From NCBI RefSeq assembly GCF_009932335.1, contig NZ_BLJF01000001.1:1240001-1304000 (forward strand): a stretch of DNA of 64,000 bases. The letters run 5' to 3'. The notes beneath the pieces were generated by a model. That model saw nothing but the letters and a program-made list of their open reading frames with translations, was not told the origin of the DNA and did no database searches. Origin of the DNA: Pseudomonas asiatica (GTDB lineage Bacteria; Pseudomonadota; Gammaproteobacteria; Pseudomonadales; Pseudomonadaceae). Every line of letters starts with the position of its first letter. Positions within the stretch are counted from its first letter, which is position 1. Position numbers and translations under genes: made by a program. Positions 14,641-22,937 of this stretch are shown here, piece after piece.

Positions 14641-15242
14641 TGCCCTCGACGTTCCCATTCAGCCAGAGCGTGGTCGATATCATCGCCACCGGCAAATTCC
14701 TCAGCGTGTACGCCTGCCAGCTCGACTTCGAAGACGGCCCGGTGTACGCACACACGGGTACCGGTGATCTGGTGATCGGCGGCATCACGTATCTGGGGGT
14801 AGGGCAGTTCGGCGAGGTCGGGCAGTCGCAGGAAAGCGACAACTCGAACTCGCCCATGTCGATCGACCTGGCTCTCACTGGCCTGGACAGCTACATCATC
14901 ACCGAGACCAACATCCGGGGATGCCGCGGGCGCTCGGGCAAGCTCATGTTTGTGGTGTTCGACGAGCAGGGCAACTACGCCGCCGACATCCTGTTCTCCG
15001 GCCGCATGGACGCCGCCACCTTTTCCTACGCTGGCAATGGCGAAGACGGCAACAAGATCACCGTCCCGATCGTTGATCGGATGGCCGAGTGGAGTCGCAC
15101 CGGCACCGAGCGGTTCACCGACGAGAACCATCGGGCCCGCCACCAGGGCGACCGGTTCTTCTACGCCATCGCCCAGATGTCCGAATGGCCCATCTACTGG
15201 GGATCCAAGAAGGACGCCCCGACGTTCACCTACGAGAAATAG
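14640..15242 (+). CDS. Tail hub-associated protein (lambda L-like position, DUF2163-like)
   Basis: The start is ATG 14640, which overlaps the upstream TGA; a longer frame upstream lacks support. 200 residues: VDIIATGKFLSVYACQLDFE, LVIGGITYLGVGQFGEVG, then IRGCRGRSGKLMFVVFDEQG. The two-domain, strand-rich pattern, and the position between the M-like and NlpC-like genes, fit the gpL-like / hub family. Lambda gpL binds an iron-sulfur cluster through cysteines, but here only two or so cysteines are present, so that is not claimed. Confidence 0.65.
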   Translation: MPSTFPFSQSVVDIIATGKFLSVYACQLDFEDGPVYAHTGTGDLVIGGITYLGVGQFGEVGQSQESDNSNSPMSIDLALTGLDSYIITETNIRGCRGRSGKLMFVVFDEQGNYAADILFSGRMDAATFSYAGNGEDGNKITVPIVDRMAEWSRTGTERFTDENHRARHQGDRFFYAIAQMSEWPIYWGSKKDAPTFTYEK

Positions 15243-15244
15243 CC

Positions 15245-15643
15245 ATGCGCTACCGAGACTGGACCACACGCCTCAGTGAAGTGATCAAGGCCGCCTTAGA
15301 GCGGCCTTTTTCATGGGGCGAATTTGACTGCTGCCTGTTCGCGGCGGACTGCGCGGTAGCGGTGTGCGGTACCGACCCGGCTGAGGCGTACCGCGGCACC
15401 TACAAGACCGAGGCCGGGGCGAAGCGGGCGCTGAAGAAGCGGCACGGCAGCCTCGAGGCGGCGTGGGATGCCTGCTTCGCCCGTGTGGCGCCGGCATTCA
15501 TCCAGCGTGGCGACATCGCCATGTACGAAGCGCCCGGCGGACGGTCGATGGCCGTGTATTGGGCAAACGAATTCTGGGCGACCACTGTCGACGGGGTCGC
15601 CCGCGTGGTGTGCGATCCGCTTGCAGTCTGGAGAGTTGAATAA
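15245..15643 (+). CDS. Tail-associated NlpC/P60-like protein (DUF6950, lambda K-like)
   Basis: The start is ATG 15245, two bases after the upstream stop. 132 residues. The core motif FSWGEFDCCLFAADCAVAV carries the D-C of the cysteine peptidase active site, followed by the later IQRGDIAMYEAPGG and RSMAVYWANEFWATT. This matches small DUF6950 proteins that replace the larger gpK of lambda. They are thought to cut peptidoglycan or help tail-tip assembly. A clear catalytic His is not obvious, so activity is uncertain. The stop overlaps the next ATG (TAATG). Confidence 0.75.
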   Translation: MRYRDWTTRLSEVIKAALERPFSWGEFDCCLFAADCAVAVCGTDPAEAYRGTYKTEAGAKRALKKRHGSLEAAWDACFARVAPAFIQRGDIAMYEAPGGRSMAVYWANEFWATTVDGVARVVCDPLAVWRVE

Positions 15644-18600
15644 TGTCCGGTGGCGTCAGGAAGATTGCTCAGGTAGCTGTTGGTGCGGTGATTGGCTTCA
15701 TCCAGGGCGGCCCGGTGGGGGCGGCTATCGGCGCCGGCATGGCCTTCTATATGGCCGAGCAGCAGGAGAAGCTGAACACCAAGTCGCCACTGCGTGACAA
15801 CGAGCCTTCGGCGCAGACCGTCCGCTCGTCCAAGGCACCCGCGCGCTTCATCCTTGGCCGCGTCAGTACCGGTGGGGTGCTGGTCTGGGCGCAGGAGCAG
15901 ACCGGCGACCAAACTGATGGCGAGTGGCTGCACCTGGTTTACGTCCTCTGCGAGGGGCCGGTCGACGCCTTGGAAAACATCTACCTTGGCGAGGAGGATA
16001 TCGCCACCTACGGCGAGCACGCCACCTATGAACTGGTCGTCAACCCGACGCAGGTGAACGCCTTCCTCAAGGCCAACTGCCCGGACTGGAAGGATGAGCA
16101 GATCGGCCGCGGGCTGTCGTTCGTGCGCCTGTCACTCAAGTACAGCGCCGAGAAGTTCCCGTCGGGAATCCCCGACGCGCGCTTCATTGTCCGTGGCCGC
16201 AACGACATCTACGACCCGCGCAGCGGCATGGCGGTGTACACCGAGAACACGGCGCTGCACATCCTCTGGTTCCTGCGCAACCGCTGCGGCGTGCCGGACG
16301 ATGAGATAGTGTTCGAGACGTTCGCCAGTGGTGCCAACATCTGCGACGAGTCGGTCGCCAACCCTGACAACACGATCAGCCCTCGCTACCGCAGCAGTTG
16401 CGTGATTGGCGCCGACGAGCAGCGCACGAATGTGCTGCAGAAGCTCGAGGCCTCCTGCGGTGGCCGAACCATTCGTGTCGGTGGCCGCTGGATGTTCCAG
16501 GCCGGGGCCTACTACGGCCCCTACGACTACGAGATCACCGAAGACATGGTGGTCGGCACCATCACCGGCAGCACCGAGCCGACCAACGACGCCGCGATCA
16601 ACACGGTGCGCGGCACCTTCGTCGATACCTCGCAATCGTGGACGGAGACCGACTATCCCGAGGTCTCCGTTGCCGAATGGGTGATCGTGGACGGCGGCGA
16701 GGCAGCTGAAACGCTGTCTTTCTCCTATGTCACTGACGCCTACCAGGCCCAGCGCCTGGCGAACATCGAGCTGCGCCGCCGGCGCGCGGGCGGCACCATC
16801 AGTATTCCCATGAACTTCCTGGGCTACAACTGCCGGCCGGGCCGCGCCGTGCGCGTGAACCTGCCGTCGCTGAACATCCTGGGCGAATTCATCGTAACCA
16901 ACTGGAGCATGGGCGCAGACCAAGGGTGCACCGCCCAGCTGCAGCAGTACGACGCAGCGCAGTTCGACGATGCCGTGGGTCAGCCGTACAACCCTATTGG
17001 CTTCATCGACCTGCCGACCGGTGGCCTGGGCAGCCCTACCAACCTGTCCTGGGTGCCCGACGAGACTGCAGAAGTGACCCAGGGCGTGCTTAGCTGGACG
17101 CAGCCCGCGGGAATTGTCACAGGGTATGCGGTCACCATCCGTCAGGGCGGCACTGCGGTGCAGGCCCAGCAGGTGCCCGAGACGACTCTGCAGTTGCCGC
17201 TGTCCGGCCTGCCGTCTGGCAGCTACACGATGAGCGTGGCTGCCCTGGGCCCGCTGACCCGCTCCGGCGAAGCCAGTATCACCGTGAACATTGACGGGCC
17301 GCCAATTCCCGAGGCGTGCACGGTTCAGTCCACCATCGACACGATTACCCTGTTCCCGAGCAACGTCCAGCACGGGCTGAACGGCGGCACCTACGAGTAT
17401 TTCTTCTCTACTGAGCCTCAGGCCACGCAGGGTGATTACCTTGGTCAGGGCCTCACCCTGACGCACACCGGACTGGCATTTGCTACTAACTATGCCTATT
17501 TCGTGCGCTCGAAGAACGCCTACGGAGTCAGCGCCTTCCTGAAAGTAGTGGCTTCCACATCGAATGATGTCACTGCTTTTCTCGCGGCACTGGCTGGCAA
17601 GATCGGCAAGAGCGAGCTTGGCCAGGAGCTCTTGAAGGAAATCGAATTGATTTCCGGTGATGGGCCCGGCTCGGTAAACGATCGGCTGGAAGAGGCCACA
17701 CAGGAACTGATCGACCGCATTGACCAGCTAACCGACGCTCTGGCTTACGACCCGGAGAGTGCCTACACGAAGGGTGACGTGGTGCGCCTGGGCCAGCGGC
17801 TGTTTCAGGCCATCGCCGATGTTCCGGTCGGCGTCACGCCGCCAAACGCCAGCTACTGGGCAGACATCGGAACCATCCTCGAAACGGCCAATGCGCTGGC
17901 GCTGCAAGTGCAGCAGAACACCACCGATATCAGTGACCTAGACGGCAAGGTGACGGCTTCGGCCAGCCAGCTGCAGGCCCTGCAGGCAGCCTGGCGCGAT
18001 GACGACGGAGAAGGCGAGCTCGCAGACGCCATGAAAGGCTGGGATTCCACCGCCCGATTTGCTGATGAAGTGCGCGTTCGCGCTACCCAGAACGAAGCCA
18101 CCGTTACTCGACTGACCACGCTGGACGCTCAGGTCGCCGGTAATAAGGCTGGGATCAGCAACCTTGAGCAAGTGGTTGCTACGAACGAGCAGGCGACGGC
18201 CAGCAGGCTGAGCCAGCTGAAGACAGAGGTCGACGGCAACGCCTCGCATATCCAGGAGGTGAGCGAGTCCCTATCCGATACGGATCAGGCGCTTGCTTCG
18301 CTACGCACCTCGGTCGAGTCGGTGTATACGGCTGGCCGTGGGGACAGCGGGGAGGGTGATCTCACGGGGGCTCTGGATGCCTGGCAGACCAAGGCCAAGA
18401 TCGCCACCGAGGTGCGCACGCTCGCCGATGCCGACCAGGCGCTGGCGCGCAAGTCGGACACCTTGGAGGCATCCATCAGCCAGACCGCCGCCTCGGTCCA
18501 GCAGGTAAGCGAAGCCGTGGTCGGTGTTGATGGAAGGGTCCGAGCCCAGACCACCATCAAGGCACAGACCATTGTCGGCGGCAGAAAGGTGATGGCTGGC

Positions 18601-18960
18601 CTTTCGGTCGGTACCGATGGTGAAACGTCGGAGATCTTGGCCTTCGCACAGCGGTTCGGCGTGGTTGACGAGGTCAGTGGCCAGCTGATCCTGCCCTTCG
18701 TGGTTCAGGGCGGCCAGGTCTTCATCAACTCCGCCGTGATCAACACGGCGTTCATCCAGCAGATCGTGGCCGGTATGACCATCAGGTCGGCCGCGCTCAA
18801 CTCGCAAGGCTTGCCGCTGCTGGAGATCAACTTCGCAGCCGGCACCTTCACGCTCCGTGGCCAGGATGCCAACGGCTCGACGCTGCTGAACAACGGCGGC
18901 TTGTACGTGTACGACGCTAACGGCATCGAGCGAACTGCGGTAGGGAGGATGACCCAATGA
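15643..18960 (+). CDS. J-like central tail-tip host specificity protein
   Basis: 1105 residues. It opens with a Gly-rich hydrophobic stretch (VAVGAVIGFIQGGPVGAAIGAGMAF, shown here in part), then the conserved hub region (IPDARFIVRGRNDIYDPRSG, RYRSSCVIGADEQRTNVLQKL, FLGYNCRPGRAVRVNLP). A fibronectin III-type segment lies near residues 460 to 550 (GVLSWTQPAGIVTGYAVTIR). A long coiled-coil follows (DISDLDGKVTASASQLQ, LKTEVDGNASHIQEVSE), with a DUF1983-type end (FINSAVINTAFIQ, AAGTFTLRGQ). The C-terminal part normally binds the cell receptor. It ends with an ATGA overlap into the next gene. Confidence 0.9.
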   Translation: MSGGVRKIAQVAVGAVIGFIQGGPVGAAIGAGMAFYMAEQQEKLNTKSPLRDNEPSAQTVRSSKAPARFILGRVSTGGVLVWAQEQTGDQTDGEWLHLVYVLCEGPVDALENIYLGEEDIATYGEHATYELVVNPTQVNAFLKANCPDWKDEQIGRGLSFVRLSLKYSAEKFPSGIPDARFIVRGRNDIYDPRSGMAVYTENTALHILWFLRNRCGVPDDEIVFETFASGANICDESVANPDNTISPRYRSSCVIGADEQRTNVLQKLEASCGGRTIRVGGRWMFQAGAYYGPYDYEITEDMVVGTITGSTEPTNDAAINTVRGTFVDTSQSWTETDYPEVSVAEWVIVDGGEAAETLSFSYVTDAYQAQRLANIELRRRRAGGTISIPMNFLGYNCRPGRAVRVNLPSLNILGEFIVTNWSMGADQGCTAQLQQYDAAQFDDAVGQPYNPIGFIDLPTGGLGSPTNLSWVPDETAEVTQGVLSWTQPAGIVTGYAVTIRQGGTAVQAQQVPETTLQLPLSGLPSGSYTMSVAALGPLTRSGEASITVNIDGPPIPEACTVQSTIDTITLFPSNVQHGLNGGTYEYFFSTEPQATQGDYLGQGLTLTHTGLAFATNYAYFVRSKNAYGVSAFLKVVASTSNDVTAFLAALAGKIGKSELGQELLKEIELISGDGPGSVNDRLEEATQELIDRIDQLTDALAYDPESAYTKGDVVRLGQRLFQAIADVPVGVTPPNASYWADIGTILETANALALQVQQNTTDISDLDGKVTASASQLQALQAAWRDDDGEGELADAMKGWDSTARFADEVRVRATQNEATVTRLTTLDAQVAGNKAGISNLEQVVATNEQATASRLSQLKTEVDGNASHIQEVSESLSDTDQALASLRTSVESVYTAGRGDSGEGDLTGALDAWQTKAKIATEVRTLADADQALARKSDTLEASISQTAASVQQVSEAVVGVDGRVRAQTTIKAQTIVGGRKVMAGLSVGTDGETSEILAFAQRFGVVDEVSGQLILPFVVQGGQVFINSAVINTAFIQQIVAGMTIRSAALNSQGLPLLEINFAAGTFTLRGQDANGSTLLNNGGLYVYDANGIERTAVGRMTQ

Positions 18961-20012
18961 CCGACGTGTACGGCCTTCGGACGCGAGATGCGTCTGGGGC
19001 CATCACCCTGGACACGACCATTACGCCGATCCGCTCTCTAAAGATGATACAGGTTGTCGGCAACAACGCCTTCGACCAGTACATCGCCATACCGGAGATC
19101 CAGGCGGCGTCCTTTGTTGTGGTTGATGCGCTGTTTGACGGCGGTGACTACACCTGGAGCCCGCCCGCTTGGGCAACTGCTGGGCAGCTGCAGCTGCGAC
19201 AGCCCCGCACCAGCACCTGGCAGGTGATGATCCTGTCGCAAGGTGGCGAGCCTTTTTCTGCCGCGGGCAGCTACGGCATAAGGGCAGCGAACAACAATAT
19301 TCGCACCCAGATAGATGCTACCAACAGAGTGCTCAGTGTCCGGTACAACGGACGCATGAATATCGGATTTCAGGGTCCGGGCAGCGCGAATCAGATCCAG
19401 TACGGCAATGTGACATTTCCTCAGCCTGTCACGACTTATGAGCGCCCGATGATCTTCCTGAATGCCGACAACTACATGATGGTGGGGAGCTTCTTCGTCA
19501 CCGGGTCTCCCGGCAACTGGACCGGGTTCCGCATCAAGGCCTACAACAACCAGGCGGCTCACGGAACCACCGCGCTGTATCCGATGATGATCAACTGGTT
19601 TTGCGCAAGCTACATGACGCCGAACACGCCTGTGGATGCGTACGGAGCATCAGTGCGGGATGCAGCGGGTAACCGAACTTTCGTCACATCCGCGAACCTG
19701 GCCTTGCTCAACAGCCAACCAGCAAACAACTCGTTCGCGACAGCAGGAACACCCATCACCGGGGCCGGTTACTACGCCTCGCCGGCGCAGATGGCATGGA
19801 CCGGAAATTATGCCGACTACGTCCTCGCGAATGCCCTTTTCTCTGCAACCAACGTTGGTCAAACCACCCAGCCATTCAGGGCGAATTACGGCGGGTTTCT
19901 TCCTGGAAGACGGGACGTGCTGCAGATGTACTGCGAAAACTTCGACGGCATAAACGCGCTCAGCGTCAACGGCCGGACCCTCTTCGCATCTCGACCAATG
20001 AAACCTCTTTAA
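18957..20012 (+). CDS. Tail-tip or fibre-associated protein, unknown family
   Basis: 351 residues, overlapping the J-like gene by ATGA. It begins MTDVYGLRTRDASGAITLDT, a start typical of DUF6453-type phage proteins found next to J. The rest is rich in Asn, Thr and aromatic residues (NFDGINALSVNGRTLFAS; YNGRMNIGFQGPGSANQI), suggesting beta-sandwich surface domains. It probably sits on the tail tip and may help receptor choice. No lysin or chaperone motif. Base composition is slightly less GC-rich than the head genes, as expected for fast-changing receptor proteins. Confidence 0.6.
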   Translation: MTDVYGLRTRDASGAITLDTTITPIRSLKMIQVVGNNAFDQYIAIPEIQAASFVVVDALFDGGDYTWSPPAWATAGQLQLRQPRTSTWQVMILSQGGEPFSAAGSYGIRAANNNIRTQIDATNRVLSVRYNGRMNIGFQGPGSANQIQYGNVTFPQPVTTYERPMIFLNADNYMMVGSFFVTGSPGNWTGFRIKAYNNQAAHGTTALYPMMINWFCASYMTPNTPVDAYGASVRDAAGNRTFVTSANLALLNSQPANNSFATAGTPITGAGYYASPAQMAWTGNYADYVLANALFSATNVGQTTQPFRANYGGFLPGRRDVLQMYCENFDGINALSVNGRTLFASRPMKPL

Positions 20013-20024
20013 AAGGAACCAAGC

Positions 20025-20825
20025 ATGCCATGGTATAGAACGGGCACGGTTGCGATCACGGCCGGTCAGACTACGGTTACGGGAACCAACACCAACTTCT
20101 CTGCCAATGCCCGAGTTGGTGACGCTTTTCAAGGGCCTGACGGGCGCTGGTATGAAGTTACCAACATTGCCAGCGGCACGGTGCTGAGCATTTTGCCTGC
20201 CTACCAGGGCTCGACCGTAGCCGGTGGCACATATGGCCTCGCCCCGATGCAAGGCTATGTGAAGGAGTCTGCCGACCGCCTGCGTCAGATCGTCGACCAA
20301 TGGGGTTCCACCTTGGCCGGCCTGGGCTCCGTCTCGACCGAGAACGTAGTCCCCGTGGCAAAAGGGGGGACCGGCGGCACTACCGCCGCAGCGGCCCGTG
20401 CCGGACTGAACCTGGGTTCAGCGGCAGTCGCTGCGATTGTTGGCGAACTTAGCCAAACAGGTGGCGTACCCACCGGCGCGCTGATGCAGCAGGTCACCAA
20501 CTCCGTGGGCACCTACTGGAAGTTTGCATGCGGGCTCATGATTTCCAGTCAGAAAGTGAGCATTGCCAATGGCGCAGTATCGTGGGCGACTGGCACTGGC
20601 GTTCGATATGTGAACATCACCGCCGGCTTGCCGGTAGCGTTCGTCTCTCCACCAGACCTGTATGGCCAGTTCTATGAGTCAGATATTTCGGCTCGCTCCG
20701 CCTGGATCACACATCTGTCGGCAAGTAGCGGCTCGGCATTGAATGCATGGTTCGGTGCGGGGCCGGCTACAACCGGATCGGGTGCGTTCTCTTTCAATGT
20801 CCTTGCAGTGGGAAGGTGGTTCTGA
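20025..20825 (+). CDS. Tail fibre protein
   Basis: 266 residues; RBS AAAAGGAACCAAGC. The first 90 residues (MPWYRTGTVAITAGQTTVTG, FQGPDGRWYEVTNIASGTVL) are a module I know from Pseudomonas phage tail fibres that attaches to the tail. Next comes a fibre repeat motif (VPVAKGGTGGTTAAAARAGLNL), typical of collar/fibre stalks. The C-terminal about 130 residues are the likely receptor-binding tip. The following gene encodes its assembly chaperone and overlaps by one base (TGATG). Confidence 0.8.
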   Translation: MPWYRTGTVAITAGQTTVTGTNTNFSANARVGDAFQGPDGRWYEVTNIASGTVLSILPAYQGSTVAGGTYGLAPMQGYVKESADRLRQIVDQWGSTLAGLGSVSTENVVPVAKGGTGGTTAAAARAGLNLGSAAVAAIVGELSQTGGVPTGALMQQVTNSVGTYWKFACGLMISSQKVSIANGAVSWATGTGVRYVNITAGLPVAFVSPPDLYGQFYESDISARSAWITHLSASSGSALNAWFGAGPATTGSGAFSFNVLAVGRWF

Positions 20826-21421
20826 TGATTATCAAGCTTGTTCCTATCGGCTCTCCAGAATCGCTCTCGATTGCTCGTAATGGAGAATCGCTGTCAATCA
20901 ACGGCAAAATCTTCGATTTCGCTGCCGTGTCTGAGGGCGCAACACTTCCAGGTCAGGCTGTTGCTTCGCCCTGGCTTCTCGGGCCTGTAGAGCGTATCGG
21001 TGGCAGCCTGACGCTCACTTTGATCCTGCCGCATGCCGATGACGCGCCTCAAAGCGTCAGGTTTCCAAGCGACATTGTGAGCCCGCCGGATGGTCAGATT
21101 TTGCTGCCTGGGCAGAACTCCGAAGTCCTGGGACAGGAAGCCCCGGGCGTTGTGGATTGGTCGCAGCTTGTTACTGCCGAGATGAAGGCGGAAACCGCTG
21201 CAGCGCAGCTGCTGCTGGCCGCCGTTACTGAAACGGGTCGCCTGCGAAAGATCGCTGACGACGCCATCGCCCCGCTGCAGGACGCCGTAGAGCTGGGCCG
21301 CGCCGATCAAGCCAAGCAGGACCAGCTCAAGGCCTGGAAGAACTACCGCCTCGACCTGGTCGAAGTGCCCGAGCAGGACGGCTACCCAGCGATCATCGAT
21401 TGGCCAGCGCCGCCGGCCTGA
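20825..21421 (+). CDS. Tail fibre assembly chaperone
   Basis: The start is ATG 20825, overlapping the fibre stop; longer upstream frames are shadows. 198 residues. The first part is beta-rich (MIIKLVPIGSPESLSIARNG). The C-terminal signature KAWKNYRLDLVEVPEQDGYP then IDWPAPP is the mark of the Tfa / gp38-like assembly chaperone tail, in which a W..YR..L..V..Q.GYP..I.WP pattern recurs. It follows the fibre gene, as is usual. It helps the fibre trimer fold. A strong terminator follows the gene. Confidence 0.8.
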   Translation: MIIKLVPIGSPESLSIARNGESLSINGKIFDFAAVSEGATLPGQAVASPWLLGPVERIGGSLTLTLILPHADDAPQSVRFPSDIVSPPDGQILLPGQNSEVLGQEAPGVVDWSQLVTAEMKAETAAAQLLLAAVTETGRLRKIADDAIAPLQDAVELGRADQAKQDQLKAWKNYRLDLVEVPEQDGYPAIIDWPAPPA

Positions 21422-21439
21422 CCCGCACCGAAACCACCG

Positions 21440-21463
21440 ACCGCCGCCCGGCGGTATTTTTTT
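21440..21463 (+). terminator. Terminator after the fibre genes
   Basis: ACCGCC / GGCGGT with a GCCC loop, followed by A and seven Ts. It lies immediately ahead of a GCCTGGAGAAA linker that contains an RBS. Confidence 0.8.
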
Positions 21464-21559
21464 GCCTGGAGAAAACTGAATGCCCATCAACGAGCAGCAA
21501 CTGCTTCAGATACTCCCCAATGCCCGCCCAGTTGCGGGCATTTTTTTTGCCTGGAGAAA
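21457..21559 (+). repeat. Duplicated T-tract plus RBS linker
   Basis: TTTTTTTGCCTGGAGAAA occurs at 21457-21474 and again at 21542-21559. Each copy is the tail of a terminator followed by an RBS and then a start codon (21480 and 21562). It looks like a recombination linker between exchangeable gene cassettes. Confidence 0.75.
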
Positions 21560-21635
21560 CCATGTCCAGACTCACCGAAACCCAGGCCGGAGGCGCGAAC
21601 GTGCTCCGGTTTCTGGACCTGATCGCTTTCTCTGA
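21480..21635 (+). pseudogene. Remnant resembling the 5' end of a GH19-type endolysin gene
   Basis: From ATG 21480, after GGAGAAAACTGA, the frame reads MPINEQQLLQILPNARPVAG. I recall this as the start of GH19 chitinase-like endolysins in Pseudomonas phages (ITEQQLLQILPNA...AG.F). After about 22 codons it runs into a terminator and the next gene's leader, then out of frame through the present endolysin to a stop at 21635. So only a stub of the old gene is left. It could be translated as a 51-residue leader, but nothing shows it is useful. The identification depends on memory of one short motif. Confidence 0.55.
21520..21548 (+). terminator. Terminator inside the endolysin remnant
   Basis: ATGCCCGC / GCGGGCAT with a six-base loop, then eight Ts. 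It lies 14 bases ahead of the endolysin start, so it would limit endolysin expression unless antitermination operates. Confidence 0.8.
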
Positions 21636-22050
21636 AGGCACCTCGACCGTCAGGGCGAGCGACGACGGATACAACGTGCTGTACGGCGGCGGACTGTTCC
21701 AAGGCTACGCGGACCACCCGCGGCGTAAGCTGACATTCCCCATCAACGGAAAGCCTGTGACCAGCACGGCAGCCGGCCGGTACCAGTTGCTCGAGCGTTA
21801 CTGGGATGCATACCGGGTCAGCCTGCGCTTGGCTGGCGGGTTCACGCCGGAGAACCAGGACCGCATCGCGCTGCAGCAGATCCGCGAACGCAAGGCCCTG
21901 GACGATATCAAGGCCGGCCGCATCCAGCAGGCTATCGCTAAGTGCTCGAACATCTGGGCGTCGCTGCCAGGCAACACCTACGGGCAGAACCCGCATCGCC
22001 TGGACAAGCTGCTAGGGCGCTGGGTCGAGCTTGGCGGGGTGCTGGCGTGA
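21562..22050 (+). CDS. Endolysin, lambda R-like lytic transglycosylase (GH104)
   Basis: The start is ATG 21562 with RBS GGAGAAACC. 162 residues, close to lambda R (158). The catalytic region is RFLDLIAFSEGTSTV; Glu25 matches the lambda catalytic Glu in its IAWSEGT motif. It continues with YNVLYGGG, FQGYADHPRR, TSTAAGRYQLLERYWDAY and WASLPGNTYGQ, all hallmarks of the family. It cuts peptidoglycan between MurNAc and GlcNAc, leaving an anhydro product. It has no signal or signal-anchor segment, so it needs a holin to reach the wall, and no holin is visible nearby. The stop overlaps the spanin start (GTGA). Confidence 0.9.
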   Translation: MSRLTETQAGGANVLRFLDLIAFSEGTSTVRASDDGYNVLYGGGLFQGYADHPRRKLTFPINGKPVTSTAAGRYQLLERYWDAYRVSLRLAGGFTPENQDRIALQQIRERKALDDIKAGRIQQAIAKCSNIWASLPGNTYGQNPHRLDKLLGRWVELGGVLA

Positions 22051-22562
22051 ACTGGCTCGGCGCGGTACCGGCCTGGTGCTGGTGGCTGATCGCCCTGGTG
22101 CTTGTCGCCGGGGGCCAGCAGTACCGGGTGGTGGTTGCCCAAGGCGAAACCGGCGCCGCCCGGATCGAGTTGGCCGACTACCGCCTGCAGGTGGCTGAGC
22201 GTGACCGGCGCGCTGCCGCCAAGACCAGAACAGAGGAACAACGCCGCCAAGCCGCGGCGGACGAGGAGGGTGAGAGTGCACGCAAGAAACTGGAGCTGGC
22301 CCAAGGCCGCGCCGCTACTGCTGAGTCTGCTGCTGACGGGCTGCGCGGCGAGATCGCCAGACTGCGGGACGGCCACCGAGCCACCTGCGATACCATCGCT
22401 GCCCAGCAGCGCCAGGCAGGAACCTCTGCCGTCGTGGTGCTCGGGGGATTGCTTGAAGAGTCTGACCGAATGGCGGGAGACCTCGCAGCGGCGCTTGAGA
22501 GAAGCCGAATAGCTGGGCTGGCCTGTGAGGCGGTGGTCGACAGGATGAAGTCGACCCGCTGA
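22047..22562 (+). CDS. Inner-membrane spanin, Rz-like (DUF2514 type)
   Basis: The start is GTG 22047, overlapping the endolysin stop; 171 residues. The N-terminus VPAWCWWLIALVLVAGGQQY is a single membrane anchor. It is followed by a long charged periplasmic coiled coil (LADYRLQVAERDRRAAAKTR, EGESARKKLELAQGRAATAE). The last third has CDTIAAQQRQ and CEAVVDRM. This is the layout of i-spanins, which join the outer-membrane spanin to fuse the two membranes at the last step of lysis. The partner Rz1 is encoded inside this gene in another frame. Confidence 0.8.
   Translation: MNWLGAVPAWCWWLIALVLVAGGQQYRVVVAQGETGAARIELADYRLQVAERDRRAAAKTRTEEQRRQAAADEEGESARKKLELAQGRAATAESAADGLRGEIARLRDGHRATCDTIAAQQRQAGTSAVVVLGGLLEESDRMAGDLAAALERSRIAGLACEAVVDRMKSTR
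22276..22512 (+). CDS. Outer-membrane spanin lipoprotein, Rz1-like, nested inside Rz
   Basis: A frame shifted relative to Rz opens with GTG 22276, seven bases after GAGGAGG; GTG 22270 is a second choice but too close to that site. The product is VHARNWSWPKAAPLLLSLLL, then TGC, a lipobox after a basic and hydrophobic signal. The mature part is Pro- and Ser-rich with paired cysteines (CGTATEPPAIPSLPSSA, WCSGDC). About 78 residues, ending before the Rz stop. A short, Pro-rich lipoprotein embedded in Rz is exactly the Rz1 pattern of lambda. Confidence 0.75.
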   Translation: MHARNWSWPKAAPLLLSLLLTGCAARSPDCGTATEPPAIPSLPSSARQEPLPSWCSGDCLKSLTEWRETSQRRLREAE

Positions 22563-22598
22563 CCGGCAGTTGCCCGGTGAGCGCTTTGATGGCTACGA

Positions 22599-22618
22599 TA
22601 CTGTATCTATATACAGTA
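22599..22618 (+). promoter_or_regulatory. LexA (SOS) box
   Basis: TACTGTATCTATATACAGTA is a near-perfect palindrome that differs from the E. coli consensus box TACTGTATATATATACAGTA at one base and keeps CTGT-N8-ACAG. It lies 10 bases before the ATG at 22629, so LexA binding would block transcription of the following gene pair until DNA damage. Confidence 0.85.
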
Positions 22619-22628
22619 TTGGTGCAGC

Positions 22629-22937
22629 ATGTACTTTCTCCTCGTTCGCCGCCGCGTGAATGGCGTGGCCATCCCTTCCGATCAGCTCAGGAAGGTCCAG
22701 CCCCTGCGGGCCGACATCCACATCGGTGACCACCACAGTGAGCCGCTGGGCCGGGTATCTACCCAGGCGTGGGTGTTCAACCCGTCCCCCGGGCCTGACA
22801 TCATCCCCCGGCTGCACGACGCCAAGCTCAATGGCATGGCCCAGCTGGGAATCAACATCAACGGTGTCGAGGAAATTGACGGGGTGCTGTACGCCCAGTC
22901 GTGGTGGTGCCGGGCGGTGGGCGACTATGGCAACTGA
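22629..22937 (+). CDS. SOS-controlled prophage protein, unknown function
   Basis: 102 residues from ATG 22629, directly after a LexA box. The sequence starts [20 protein letters not shown] and has [20 protein letters not shown] and LDAKLNGM-like Gly/Asn-rich turns ([19 protein letters not shown]). Strand-rich, soluble, no signal peptide. I recall proteins of this type beside integrases in Pseudomonas prophages but know no function for them. It overlaps the next gene by 11 bases, forming a two-gene unit. Possible roles are control of excision or induction, or a cell-state switch; this is inference only. Confidence 0.7.
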   Translation: MYFLLVRRRVNGVAIPSDQLRKVQPLRADIHIGDHHSEPLGRVSTQAWVFNPSPGPDIIPRLHDAKLNGMAQLGININGVEEIDGVLYAQSWWCRAVGDYGN

